64,000 nt of DNA from contig JAEMBT020000007.1 of NCBI GenBank assembly GCA_018873245.2, positions 2,304,001 through 2,368,000 of the forward strand. The letters are read 5' to 3'. This document shows, in pieces, positions 12,001 to 23,611 of this stretch (positions are counted from its first letter, which is position 1; each line of letters starts with the position of its first letter). The position numbers and the translations under genes were made by a program. The notes beneath the pieces are model-generated. The model ran no database searches. It had not been told where the DNA came from and was given only the letters and a program-made list of their open reading frames with translations. The stretch is from Archegozetes longisetosus (taxonomy: Eukaryota; Arthropoda; Arachnida; Sarcoptiformes; Trhypochthoniidae).

Positions 12001-13752
12001 AGTAATATCTGTAACAATTGCCTGAGGATAAAGATGATTATTATCTTAATATTTGGTGCTATTTTTTCCTAAAGTTTAATTTTAAACAAATCGAGGGGTG
12101 AGAGTTATAACATTCCAAATAGAAAAACTAACATTTTTAGAAAAATGACTTCAAAGTTTGACCTTTAATTGCTCTTAACTGCTTTCATTAAATTTTATGA
12201 AAATAATAATATATATTTATGAGGTAAAAGTCTATAAAAGCCTTGCTTCAAATCAACAATAAAACACTTTCTTCATGAAGAACTAGAAAATAGATTTTTA
12301 ATATGGAATACTATGGCTTTCAAATTAAGCTCAAAAGTTAGTGCTATTTTATTCCATTTTAAAAATGTTCAAAATAATTGAAATTTTAAAAATGAAAACA
12401 TGAAAATCTTTTATTTTGAGACAAAAATTTGCAAAAGCGCTCAATTCATAACTTTAATTAACTTATTCTTACTTCAAATCTTCATGAAATTCTTCCAATT
12501 CATAAATAGCAGTATCGTTAGAGCACTGACTACTCATTCCAAAAATAAAATTCAACGAACAAATGATTTTTCACACAAAAATTGGTTTTAAAAACATTGA
12601 GTTAAGTCTCAACTTAAAAACAAATGTTTTATTCCAAAAAAAACAAGTTTTAATATCAAAAAATTATTCGAATTTCAAAAAATTAATGATTTACTTTTAA
12701 AGTAGTTATTTAAACACGAAATTCGATTTAATTTTATTTATTTATTTATTTTGCATTAAGAACTCATAATCAAAATCAAACACTCATTGAGTCGATGAGT
12801 AATCATTTGTTTCGATATTCAAATTTATGTATTCATTAATTCCGGAAATTTATTTATACTTTTGAAATAATAATTGAAATAAAACAAAAGCCTATAATAT
12901 AATGCTTTTATGCATTTAGAATATTATAGCTCTAACTTTTTTGAGCTCAAGAATTTTAGAATAAAATTGCATTCAGTTTTTCTAAGAAATGCTTCGGATT
13001 TTCACGATAACTTTATGATATATTAATTAACAATTCACAGGAGTATAAGAATATATGATTAACTCAATTTCCGAAAAAATTCGATTTGGAATGTTATAAC
13101 TCTAACCCCTCGAAATAAGCTATTCTAAGACTTTCTGACCAAAAGTTTACAAAAAAAAATTATTTAATTCAGCACTCTCTGTTTAGTCATTTTAATTTCT
13201 GAACAATTTACTTAAGCTTATCCCAAAAAAATTCTAATCAATTCAGCCATCTAGTAGTATTAACAATCAGCACTATATATTTAGATAAAGTATCTTCGAG
13301 AATCTATTGAAAATTTGTCTTTGATTTTCATTAAAGCTGTTCTATGTTTATAAAATTGAGTTTTCCATTTCTAAACACAATTTTTCTAAACTGACATTAG
13401 ATTAACAAAAGTTCATCTTGATAGATCAAATATTCAGTATATTTAAGATGATCAAATATAAAAAATAAAGAGCTTTAGCTGCTTTAACTCAGTTTAGTTT
13501 TACTTTAAACGGACCATATATAGTCTATACAGTCGACTAATTAAAGTGGTATACAGTCAAGTATATATTTTAAGTAATTATGTACTTTTGGTTTTGATAG
13601 TATAAATATATAAAAAACCTTATTAACTATCAAAGTTTTATATAATAAATGATTCTCTCGTATAACTAGTGCATAGAAAAATTTCCTTATTTTCGTCATT
13701 TATGTGTAGATTTGAAACATTAACTAATTGTCCAAAACCTTCATACAATGTT
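6063..13752. other. Gene-poor AT-rich intergenic DNA
   Basis: No exon with recognisable protein content was found in 7.7 kb on either strand. Open frames are short, low in complexity and lack convincing splice partners. Small features seen inside are a CCTAACCTAACC trio near 9,860, a 30-base inverted repeat (12,091-12,120 and 13,084-13,113), and a segment at about 8,717-8,830 whose start also occurs near 63,128. Confidence 0.4.
12091..13113. repeat. 30-base inverted repeat about 1 kb apart
   Basis: TCGAGGGGTGAGAGTTATAA with its 10-base extension at 12,091-12,120 is repeated as its complement at 13,084-13,113 with one mismatch. A weaker third copy of the GTTATAACATTC-like core lies near 12,915-12,932. 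The DNA between is AT-rich with no gene. It could be the ends of a decayed transposon or an internal repeat. No target duplication could be assigned. Confidence 0.4.
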
Positions 13753-14165
13753 TTAACCCTAAAACGGTATTTCATGGGTCAAAATGACCCAAAGGTCTAT
13801 AAAAATTGTTATAATTATTTAATGCAATTTCCAATGTTAATAAAACTAATAGTATTTTCAAATGAGTATATTTAGATCGTACTGAGCAATAAATTAATTA
13901 TTTACAAATTTTATATTTAAATTTAATCGTTTTTAAAGTTAGTTCTATTTGAGTTTAGGCCATAAATTTGTATAAGAAAATAGTTTTCACTCAAACATTA
14001 AACTGATTACGTCAACAATGAAGACACTAACAAAGTACAAAACACGCTAACTGTTATATATCCTAACCCTTACGATAACATACTTTTCCAAATGAATCGA
14101 TGGGCCAAAATGACCCTATTTTACTGGAATCATTAGTCAAAATCGTTTTACCGTTTAAGGGTTAA
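13753..14165. mobile_element. piggyBac-type MITE with TTAA target duplication
   Basis: A 413-base element is bounded on both sides by TTAA (13,753-13,756 and 14,162-14,165). The ends are inverted: TTAACCCTAAAACGGTA on the left, and TTAACCCTTAAACGGTA when the right end is read inward. Just inside each end is a palindrome of the form GGGTCAAAATGACCC (13,777-13,791) or GGGCCAAAATGACCC (14,102-14,116). TTAA targets with CCC-starting termini are the hallmark of the piggyBac superfamily. No transposase is present, so it is non-autonomous. Confidence 0.75.
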
Positions 14166-14181
14166 TACCATTATATAACTA

Positions 14182-14752
14182 TTAGTATTTCTCAAAAGTA
14201 ATGTCGTTTTTTAATGATAATATAGATTTAATTTTACAAATAGTTATACAAGTTTAGTCAATGCTATAATCGCCCTCATTATCGATAACAACTCCCCATT
14301 TTTGGTCAAATTTTGAATGCCCTCCCTATAGAAAGAGGGGGGTTTGGAAGCAAAGAAACTTGATATCCCATTTCTGATACTCTCAATATTTGCAAACGTT
14401 TTATCGTTAAGGAAATGCTGCAAAGATCTGAACAAATAGTAATCTGACGGTGCAATGTCTGGTGAGTATGGCGGATAAGGCAACACTTCCCATCCCAACT
14501 CCCAGATCTTTGCAGCATTTCCTTAACGATAAAACGTTTGCAAATATTGAGAGTATCAGAAATGGGATATCAAGTTTCTTTGCTTCCAAACCCCCCCTCT
14601 TTCTATAGGGAGGGCATTCAAAATTTGACCAAAAATGGGGAGTTGTTATCGATAATGAGGGCGATTATAGCATTGACTAAACTTGTATAACTATTTGCAA
14701 AATTAAATTTATATTATCAATAAAAAACGACATTACTTTTGAGAAATACTAA
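14182..14752 (-). mobile_element. Fold-back mariner transposase remnant
   Basis: Inverted arms 14,182-14,430 and 14,513-14,752 flank an 82-base loop. On the minus strand, loop plus left arm encode the C-terminal part of a mariner-type transposase. The motif LPYPPYSPDIAPSDYYLFRS contains the third catalytic Asp of the D,D34D triad, and it is followed by LQHFLNDKTF and a PPSFYREGIQNL segment. The family's ending (W..VIDNEGDYSID then stop) is present one frame over, so a one-base loss in an A-run at about 14,296-14,304 breaks the frame. The right arm repeats the same part in reverse and carries the same lesion. The N-terminal domain and two catalytic residues are missing, so it is a dead relic. 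Confidence 0.85.
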
Positions 14753-15183
14753 TAAATGAAACACGTTTTACGAATTATTACGGACTTAGTACTACTTTGT
14801 GAGCTTTCGTTATATTCTTCTTAACTTTGGTTATGAATAAGTCCTGCTTTTGTCTAATGCTAAGATTATTACACTTAATTTGTAATATCGTTAATGTTAT
14901 AGCGTGTTAAATAAAATTAAATTCAAAGGAAGTGAATACGGTTCAATTTTGAGTATTTCTAAGCCAAAAGGGGCGACAATATTCAAGAGAAAGTTTAACA
15001 GGATTGAACTGGAATTTTATTAATTACTGTGTAAATATATTTTCTGAGAATATAGTGCACTCGTTTTTAACGTTGTTTAAATAGATGTTAATTGTGCAAC
15101 TGCCTAAATATTAAAGTATACTGAGTCAAAAGTCAAATAAAATATTTACAATATCTTTTGCTAAGTAGTACTTAATGCTATAA

Positions 15184-16350
15184 TTGTGTAACTATGTAGG
15201 GTGATTCAAATACCAGCATGATCTCTTCTCGTAATCCTTTCTTTATCCAATAATTCGGTATCTTTGCCCTTCAAATTGCTTGAGATCATAACTGCCTCAC
15301 AATATTTTGCGCACATTTGTGTTCATCGATAGAAACATTCCGAAAGCATTTGGTGTGGCGTAAATGTTGTATTGAACGAAAATTATCATAAAATTAGTAT
15401 AAATGAGTTAAAAGAAAGAAGTAAAGTACAGATTTTGTAATATAAAACGAAACCATTTGTATAATAGTATTAACTGATTTTACTTCTACTACTAGCTTAC
15501 TCAATTTTTATTGCAAATGTATTTACGATGATGAGAAATTAAGTCGGACTTGTTATCGTTAGTACTCAGAAGGAAATCTTATTATTTTTACAAAATTATG
15601 ATTATAAAAATCAAAGAAATAAGATTTTCTACTTGCTTATTTACTATAACGAGTGAACTCAGTAATGATTAGTAAGAATTGCTCTTCTTGATAGTAAACT
15701 TGAATTTCAATAATCAATTTTTTTGCGTATAAACTCTTCTTGAACTATTGATTAAACATCGCGTCATAATGAGTTAGATATAAGTCAAGAGCTTATAAGT
15801 TAAAAAATAAATGGTTAAAATCTGAGTATACTTTAAAAAGAAAACAATTTTCAACTAGAAAAGAGTTATAAATTAATAGTTGGTCATCAATAGGGAAAGT
15901 AATTTTTGACATAGCTTTTGAACACTTTAGACGCAAATTTCAACCCTAAAAAGCAAACATTTTTTCAAGTGCAACTTTTATTATCCCATTATTGTACAAA
16001 TAGATCAGCATTAGTTGTTCTACGAATGTAGACCTGTTGTATCTCTACAGAAAAATATTTCAGAACGTATAGTTACAAAAGGACAAGCCTTCTCTCGAAT
16101 CTCTAGAAACCTTCCCTCAAACGTCTGAAAATGTAATAGCATTCTCACTAAAAACTAGTGAAAATTACAACCAAAGAAGATTGCTCAACTGGGCCACGAT
16201 TTCTCAGACCCAGGCACTCTCTTATCGATGTCCATTAACACGTAAAGTGAGATCTTAATCTCTACTATTGAATAGTTCTGATAGTCCGAGGGCATTTCTA
16301 AAATCCTTCAATTTTAAAAAGTTCTTCATTTGAACAAAGATCAGTAGTTT
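15184..16350 (-). pseudogene. Decayed duplicate of the Cys-rich secreted gene
   Basis: Three blocks on the minus strand match exons of the intact gene at 0.9-4.4 kb in the same order: about 16,205-16,345 (exon 2), 16,012-16,113 (exon 3) and 15,190-15,375 (exon 4, still reading HTKCFRNVSIDEHKC). Exon 4 has lost one A in the run after the Cys codon (near 15,317-15,325), shifting the frame to an early stop. The exon 2 and exon 3 blocks carry several in-frame stops. No copy of exon 1 or the last exon was found. The flanking intron DNA between blocks is unlike that of the intact gene, so the duplication is old. Confidence 0.75.
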
Positions 16351-16921
16351 CATAGATATATTTGTTCATCTCAGTACAAAATGTTGAGCTTCGCATCTGG
16401 TCATCTCATAACGATTTTACTAATATTTGAGAAATTATTCAAGAAATGCTAACTAGAATGAAAACCTTTTGGGGTTATGGCTTTTAAAATTTTGAATAGA
16501 ATTATCAAAACGTGGTTCTTGTATTTTAACCTAAATAAAGAGTAATCAAGAAGAAAATATTTTTATTATATATAATGCAATACTTATAAATATTTTGAAT
16601 TGTATCTAAATTGATAGCGAAATCGATACTTTTACTGAACTAAAAAGTATTTACTCAAAAAAAGAAAATTGGATTCACTTCAACATTGACTCATTTAATA
16701 GCTTTGAAAATTTATTAAACTTCAAAAACGATCATATTTATCAATGTTTGAAAATATTTGACATGCTTAAATTAAAAAAAACTCCCAAATCTTTATTTTT
16801 TGAAATAAGTGATTCAAGTTATGAGATACCTAAACATCATAATGTTCAAAAAGAATTTCTCTTGAAATTACACACAAGTATTTACATCAGTATGTAATAA
16901 ATATCTTATTTGACACCAATT

Positions 16922-19900
16922 TTACCATAGAATACATTTATTGATGCTATTCATTCGATCACCAGCCTTGCAATTGAACGCCTGTGCGAATCCTTCAGAA
17001 TTTGAAACCGAGCCCCAAATACGATATTTTCCAGGACTGTGTGGATCGGTTTCTATTTGATTGATCAATGCTTCGCGACGGATATTAGTGCACCAAACCT
17101 TTAATTTTCAATTAATTATACAAAAAATTTAGTTTATACTCTTTCAAAGGATTTTTTTGAATACTTACATTAGCGAATGATAAGAAAAATAATTGTTCAC
17201 TCGTGAATTTCTTCATGCTTGCTGGCAACAATTGTTTGGTTCCTTTATAATTTTTTAAAGCCTGTATAGTAAACAAAAGTTTTAGCAAATTCACTTTTCG
17301 AAATCGACTAAATTTTAGCATTCAATGATTTTACATACTTTATCTTCAAATTAAAGAGTATTTCTTCGTGTCTATTGAAAATTTATCTTACTTTACTGAA
17401 TATATGCTTGTTTTTAATAAATTACAGTTTAGTATTTGAAAATATTTTTCGAATTTAAAAAGTAGTTGCATCACTATCCTTGGTTGTAAAACTCACCCAA
17501 TCACATCTGGTATTTAAAAATTAAATTTTAAAAATATCCCTAGAGGTACTTAATAATTATAACTCAAAGAGTTGGAAATTCATTACTTTGAAAAAATCCC
17601 TGGGGGATTTATTTATTCATAAATTATGTGTGAGACATGAAAGTATTTCTTTCCATTTCCTGAACACTGTTGTTATAAGCTGTAGTAATAGAAAATCATA
17701 ATTTATGGGATGATCCACAAAAATAACTTAATCATCGATCAAATGTGTTGAAATATTGACAGGATATAAAGGCATTGAGACAAATAAGGGAATTTAGAAG
17801 GGTGCAAGACATCTCACATGTAATTGATGAATAAACACTTGTTTTTCATAGCCCTAAAATTCACATTGGTCTCGACCTTTCGATACTATAATGATAGTAT
17901 ATAAAATCTAAAATTGACTCACTCTAAAAGCTTGCCTCAATCCTCCATTATCTGCTATATTCTCGCCAATAGTTGTACTGCCATTGACCTAAGTTAAATT
18001 TTAGTTTATTTACTACCTATATATGCCTTAACAAAATCCTTACCGTTCTTCCAGCTAACGAATCATTATAACTAGTGTACTGATTTATAAAACATTTAAC
18101 TCTATTATTGAATTCTGCTTTGGTTTTTTCGTCCCACCAGTTCTGAAGGTTTCCATATTCGTCATATTGGCTGCCTTTGATTGAAGAATATTTTGATTAA
18201 GAATCTAGCATTATTCTAAATGTTTCATAAAGAGAAATCATTTTATAATCACTACCTGAATCATCAAATGAATGAGTAATTTCATGTCCTATAACCTAAT
18301 TCATAAAGTTATCTTTAATTTATTTTGTTATTTGGTATTTTTGATTATTCTTCACTTACAACTCCGATCGCTCCAAGATTTAAAGCGCTTTATATTAATA
18401 ACAAGAATATAGTTTTATTAGAGATTTTTCAACTTTTCAGTAAAAATCTAATGATTTTCGAATTGATTGAAAATTTCCTTACACTGGAAGTCCTAATGAA
18501 TAGAACGGTGATTGAAGAATACCAGCAGGAAATGCTAACCAAAAATGAATGCGCATTACAAATTGTTTGAAAGCATATATTCAATGAATTTAATGACTTA
18601 CTAATGCGATTAATGTTTGGACTGAAAAATGCGTTCACGATAGCTGGACCTGTTGACCAACTAATTTACATAGAAAAAAGTTAATATCATACTTCAGCTA
18701 AGATTTCTATAACGATAATCAAAGCAACTCATCAAAACTTCAAAAGTTATTTTCTAAAATTACATGATATAGAAGTAACGCTGATTAAGATTATTTAAAA
18801 TTTTATAAGATTCATATTAAACTCCTTCGTGTTCATTTTATTGAACAGATTAGAAAATTTTCTTAATGTTTCAGCATCAATTATTTTTAAGATGACTCAC
18901 TCGATGTCTTCTCTAATGAGAGTCAGATTATTTGCCAATCTTTTCAATGCTTTACTGGTTAACCATTTGCTAATCTCATGAATAGATCGGAAATATGTCG
19001 ATTCGTTCATTAGTTTCAACTATGAATGTGAGAATTGATAAATATAAACCGAAATACTGAAAATAAAATTGAAAACTAAATATTCACCCCATTATGATAT
19101 ACAGTGAGATTTTTGTTATCCATTATGAAATCTGGATAAGCAATAGATCTTAACATTTTTTTGAGCTACACGGTTAGAGAAAATATATTCTTTAGATTAA
19201 TTAAGCTAAAAAGTTTCAATTATCAAAATACTTTGTTCAAAGCTTCCTTTTTAGTTAAGTCTTCCATCCATTGATTATCATTCAATAGCTGTTTAAAAGC
19301 TTCATTCAGTTGATCTATCATTCTATTCATGTCTTCTTTTCCTTCTTCTTTGAAATATTCATCGACATAAAGTCTGCCAACTGCGAATGTTAGCCTATTA
19401 TTAACAGTATCAACGCAGTCTTCCCATAAAGCTTTTTGTTCTTCAACTCCAGTCACGACTTTATTGTATTCAAACTCTATATTACGAAATGCTCTGGTTG
19501 TGTGACTGCCCACGGATTTGACTAAACGCCACGAGAGGTAGTTAGCTATAGTTCTTTTTAAAGAATTTAAATAATTTTGAATGTTATTTCTATTTAAATC
19601 ATTGAATTTCAAAATTTTCGAATGGATACCCAATGTTAGTATTTCAGTGTTGAAAGAAAAATGATAAATTCTTTCAATTTAATCCAATGGACAAGAGCAA
19701 TTTTATTCGTTTATTACTGAAATAGTCAAACAGGAACTATAATTTTGCAATATAATTAGGAACTGTAGTTTCTATATTGTTTTATCTTTCATATTACAAT
19801 ATTTGCTGCTCAATTTTTGAATCAGAGCATAGCAACGGTTCTATCATTAAAGAAAACTTGCTGATTAAATGCAAAATGAAAGTATTTAAATGATAGACAG

Positions 19901-22900
19901 AAGGAATTTATGATAATTATTTAAATATTCTACATGAACATAATTCTTAAAATTTCCCTATACTATTTTTAAATAAATATCCTTTTCACGCAAAAAGGAA
20001 TGTGGGTTTTTTTAACTTAATTTTAGCTATTTAGATAAAATATATTTCTATCTATGAAATTAACAGAGAAAACGGTTAGTCGTCATTGCTTCTATTAATT
20101 TCTTTAATGGATAATAAATATAAAAGCTTACTTTTTAGACGTAGAAGCTAGAACTTGTCCTAGTCTTTTAAAATATCCTCTGTCATAAACAACCAATCCA
20201 GTGTTCTCATCAACAAATCCATCGAGAATTCCTTCAAAGACAATTTTCTCGATTGTCAGTAGAGGAATGTTATAATAATTAGACATAAATTCACGGATAT
20301 TGGTCTTATTTCCATACAAAACGGTTCTATTTCTTCGGCTGGCGCTATCGGTGGTAATGTTTGCTAAGTTAATTTCAAACTGGACCAATTCGTTGATTTC
20401 AGCTTCCAAATCCTTTGTTATATCTGCTTCGGAGTCAGCTAAAAGTCTGACTGAACTATTGATGAACTGTTTATAAGCTCGAATAATTTTCTTATTCTCA
20501 GGTGAATTTGGCTTCACGAGTTGAGCACGACCCACACCAAATGATGGCGCGTCAATCTGTTCAAAACAAATAACATTTTATAAAGATTTTGTACTTAGTT
20601 CATCTTTGATAAAAGTAGAAATTAATTGGATAACTTTAATTCGTTGACTGTAAATTTTATTCAGACTAGCGATACGAATTTTACTGGTTTCTTTTAAAAG
20701 CTTATGAGCTAACTTTGAGATCATTTTATAATTACTTTAACTCAGTTCAGGGTTTCACGTTTTTAAATCAAATTTTTCAATTTCTGAGTTATCTAAACCT
20801 TTGAAATATAAACTTAAAAGAACACAAAATTCTGCAAATATACTCATTCAATGATCACAAAAGTTGAAAACTATAAAAATTATTCTAAAAGAATCCAAAA
20901 GTAATAAAAATTTAAATCATACTCACATAAACAGTATATATCGACGTTTTCCTCGCATCCAAATATACATAGTTAGCCAGAATGAAACTGAAACCAAATT
21001 CTTTATTCAATTTTGAATAAACTTTTGTCCAGTCATAACTAGAACTTAAATGTCCATTATTAATCATTGGCCATTCTATCTCTTTCAGAATATCCTTTAA
21101 TTCCGTGTAACCATCATTATTACGTGTTGCTATTCAAAAATTATTGTTATGAATAAGAAAGTCATCGAAACCATTTTGAATTTCTTACTTGAATCCATGC
21201 ATTTTTTATATAGATTCAATGTCTGACCAATTATTGCTGGAGAACTGCTATTGTATTCACTCTCTAGGAGAACTTCAGGCAAAAAAGCTTTGTTAAAATT
21301 CATTGTTAAAACAAAAAACACATTAGTCAGCAAATTCAATAATTAGTACTGAGCATAAGTTAAGCTAATCTAAGCTTGAGCTGAGCTCAGCTAAAGCTAA
21401 CATATTTCTAAATAGGCTCAAGTTCACACGATTGAGCTTTTGATTTTATTTAAAACTAACAAACAATTCTTGAAATTTTTTATCAACTAATATAAATAGG
21501 AGAATTCAAACAAGAATTATACTTTAAATTTCAAAATATTTTCACATTAACTACAACATCACTGCAGTAACTACTACTAAAAATTACAAGAAATAAAATT
21601 TTCAAACAATAAAGCCTAAAAAATTTAGTACGATAAACTCAGGGTAAAGCTCACTTGAAAAAGAAAGCTCAAACTTAACCTTAAGTTAAGGCTTATTTGA
21701 AGTAAGCTTATACTTTACATCAATAATAATAAACGTGAATTTTCAAGCTTTTAGTTTAAGCTATTAGATAAGTAGAATATTAATCTGAATCCAAACTATT
21801 GATTTCCGTTGATCAACTCGAATATCTTATAGTATATCTATACCTACCACCTGTGCAGAATCGTCTTGTATTGTATAGAATTTAACTCAGTGTACAGAAG
21901 TACAGACAGAAACTTAATTTAACAGGAATTGTGCAGATTTTTGGTAATCAAACAGCTTAAAACAATTTTAAGACAAATAAATATGTTTATCATACATTTC
22001 TTAGTTTGAGTAAACACCTTTGAGAAATTCAAGGAGCACTGAGAGGGTAAGTGGTATTTCAAACATTAGAGTGTTTTAGAAAGCATATAATTTGATTTAT
22101 ATTTAAGCTTAAATTTAACTATTGTTACATTCATACTTTTCTTAAGTCAAGTATACGTGTGTTTCTTATGAGTTGTTCTCTGTTGTATGCGTTTATTTGT
22201 TAATTATGTTATTAATAGTGATCTGTTAAATGCTACAAAATCTTATGAGAGATATACTATAATTTAAAATGTAAGTAGCATGTAAAACTATTTTTGAAAT
22301 AAATAGGATTTTTTCATTTTAGATTAAAAGATTAAAAAACGTGCTAAATTGGGAAATAATTAGTGGTGAGTATAAGTCTATCTTCAATTATGAAGACAGG
22401 AATCAAAAGGCAACTGTTTTTAATACTGATAATCTAGTCGAAAATATTCAAATTTAGTAAATGTTATGGGATCAGTTCTCATTCGGTACACTCAATTATA
22501 AACATATAATATTGTGCCTAACATTTTTGAAAAAAAATTCAATTTGAATGAGAAAGATCATCAATCCGAATAAAGAAATGTGACTAAAATAAGTGTTAGA
22601 ATTGATATTAGATTTAGATTGAATGGACTATTTTCTTATTTCATCCTGATTGTTACATCCAAATAATTATTCCTTCAAAACTTGGTAATCATTTTTACAT
22701 TTATGTAATCGAAACATTAATTTAGATTATATTTGGACAAAACGATTAGCTATACTTAGCTGAAGCTCTAATACTATACTCATTGCAGTTAATCATTAAC
22801 TATAGAGAGTAATTAGGTTGCAAATCTACTTATTTACTTATAAACATTCTGAGCTTATTCAAATATTTATTTCCATCTTCAACAAAAAAATAATTGATTT

Positions 22901-23611
22901 CTTTAAATTATTGTTTTGTTTATCTGAGAGTTTATGTTATCTTGAGATCTAAAAATAATTGACATTTGAATTTACCTCTAACTCTATCAGCGAGCGTTTT
23001 TCTGGTCATATCGAATTGAGACCATCGTGATCTATCAGGCCCAATAATATTATTTTTCATCCAACCACCACATGCATACTGATAGAAATCATCACACGGG
23101 TCCGCTGATAAATCCAGAGAACTTTGCAATTTAGCAGCTTCAATTCAAAAATAAGGTTACTAATTTTTAATTGATCACATAGAAGAGTATATTTTGAGAG
23201 TTTTATTCTTATTTACCTGCAATTAGACACTCACTACTTTCACATATCGATTCCGAATCATTACTACCTAAATAGGTATTAAGTTGCATTTCGTTAATAA
23301 AATTTTGACTATGTAGAAAAAAACAGGAAGATTCTATGGTCAGAATCTGCCTCGATACCAGCTTAGATATTCAGAAATCGAATCATATATCAAATAAATT
23401 TCAATTTAAACTTTCGCAGTATTTGTATATTTTTATTGACTACCTGACTATAAGTTTGAAATAATTTGCTATAATTACCTCCTTTTTTAAAAACTAATAG
23501 ACAGGCCAGAAGTCCAATTGATAAGATTAAAGTAAAACAGTTGACCCAATCAAATATTTTTCCAACTTCGAGCGTTTATAACAAAAACCCATATTCTCCT
23601 CTTCTTCAGAG
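16922..23611 (-). CDS. Neprilysin-like M13 zinc metallopeptidase A
   Basis: Type II membrane ectopeptidase of family M13 (neprilysin/ECE type). Seventeen exons on the minus strand: 23479-23611, 23217-23267, 22976-23137, 21189-21287, 20927-21129, 20132-20556, 19232-19589, 19088-19165, 18901-19019, 18602-18660, 18483-18534, 18360-18387, 18256-18295, 18044-18174, 17923-17988, 17169-17261 and 16922-17098. Key motifs in order are the anchor segment (SIGLLACLLVF), ADPCDDFYQYACGGW, VNAFF (substrate contact), FPAGILQ, VIGHEITHSFDD (HExxH zinc site), GENIADNGG (third zinc ligand), SFANVWC, DPHSPGKYR (His and Arg expected at the pocket) and the C-terminal CILW. Catalytic residues are intact. Phase fits at every junction, but the anchor exon has a one-base shift at about 23,527-23,537. 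A first coding exon upstream, ending with two codon bases, is needed and was not found. Confidence 0.85.
21343..21735. repeat. Intronic AT-rich repeat resembling the 5.3-kb MITE
   Basis: This segment lies in the peptidase A intron between exons 22976-23137 and 21189-21287. Its left end (ATTAGTACTGAGCATAAG) resembles the termini of the element at 5333-6062, and its interior has the same style of CTTGAGCT/AAGCTCAA palindromes. The right boundary is unclear. It holds no coding capacity. Confidence 0.35.

Noticed and set aside
18325-18638. Overlapping open frames on both strands near the peptidase A zinc-site exons
   Set aside because: They run through introns and in the wrong frame. The real exons here are 18360-18387, 18483-18534 and 18602-18660.
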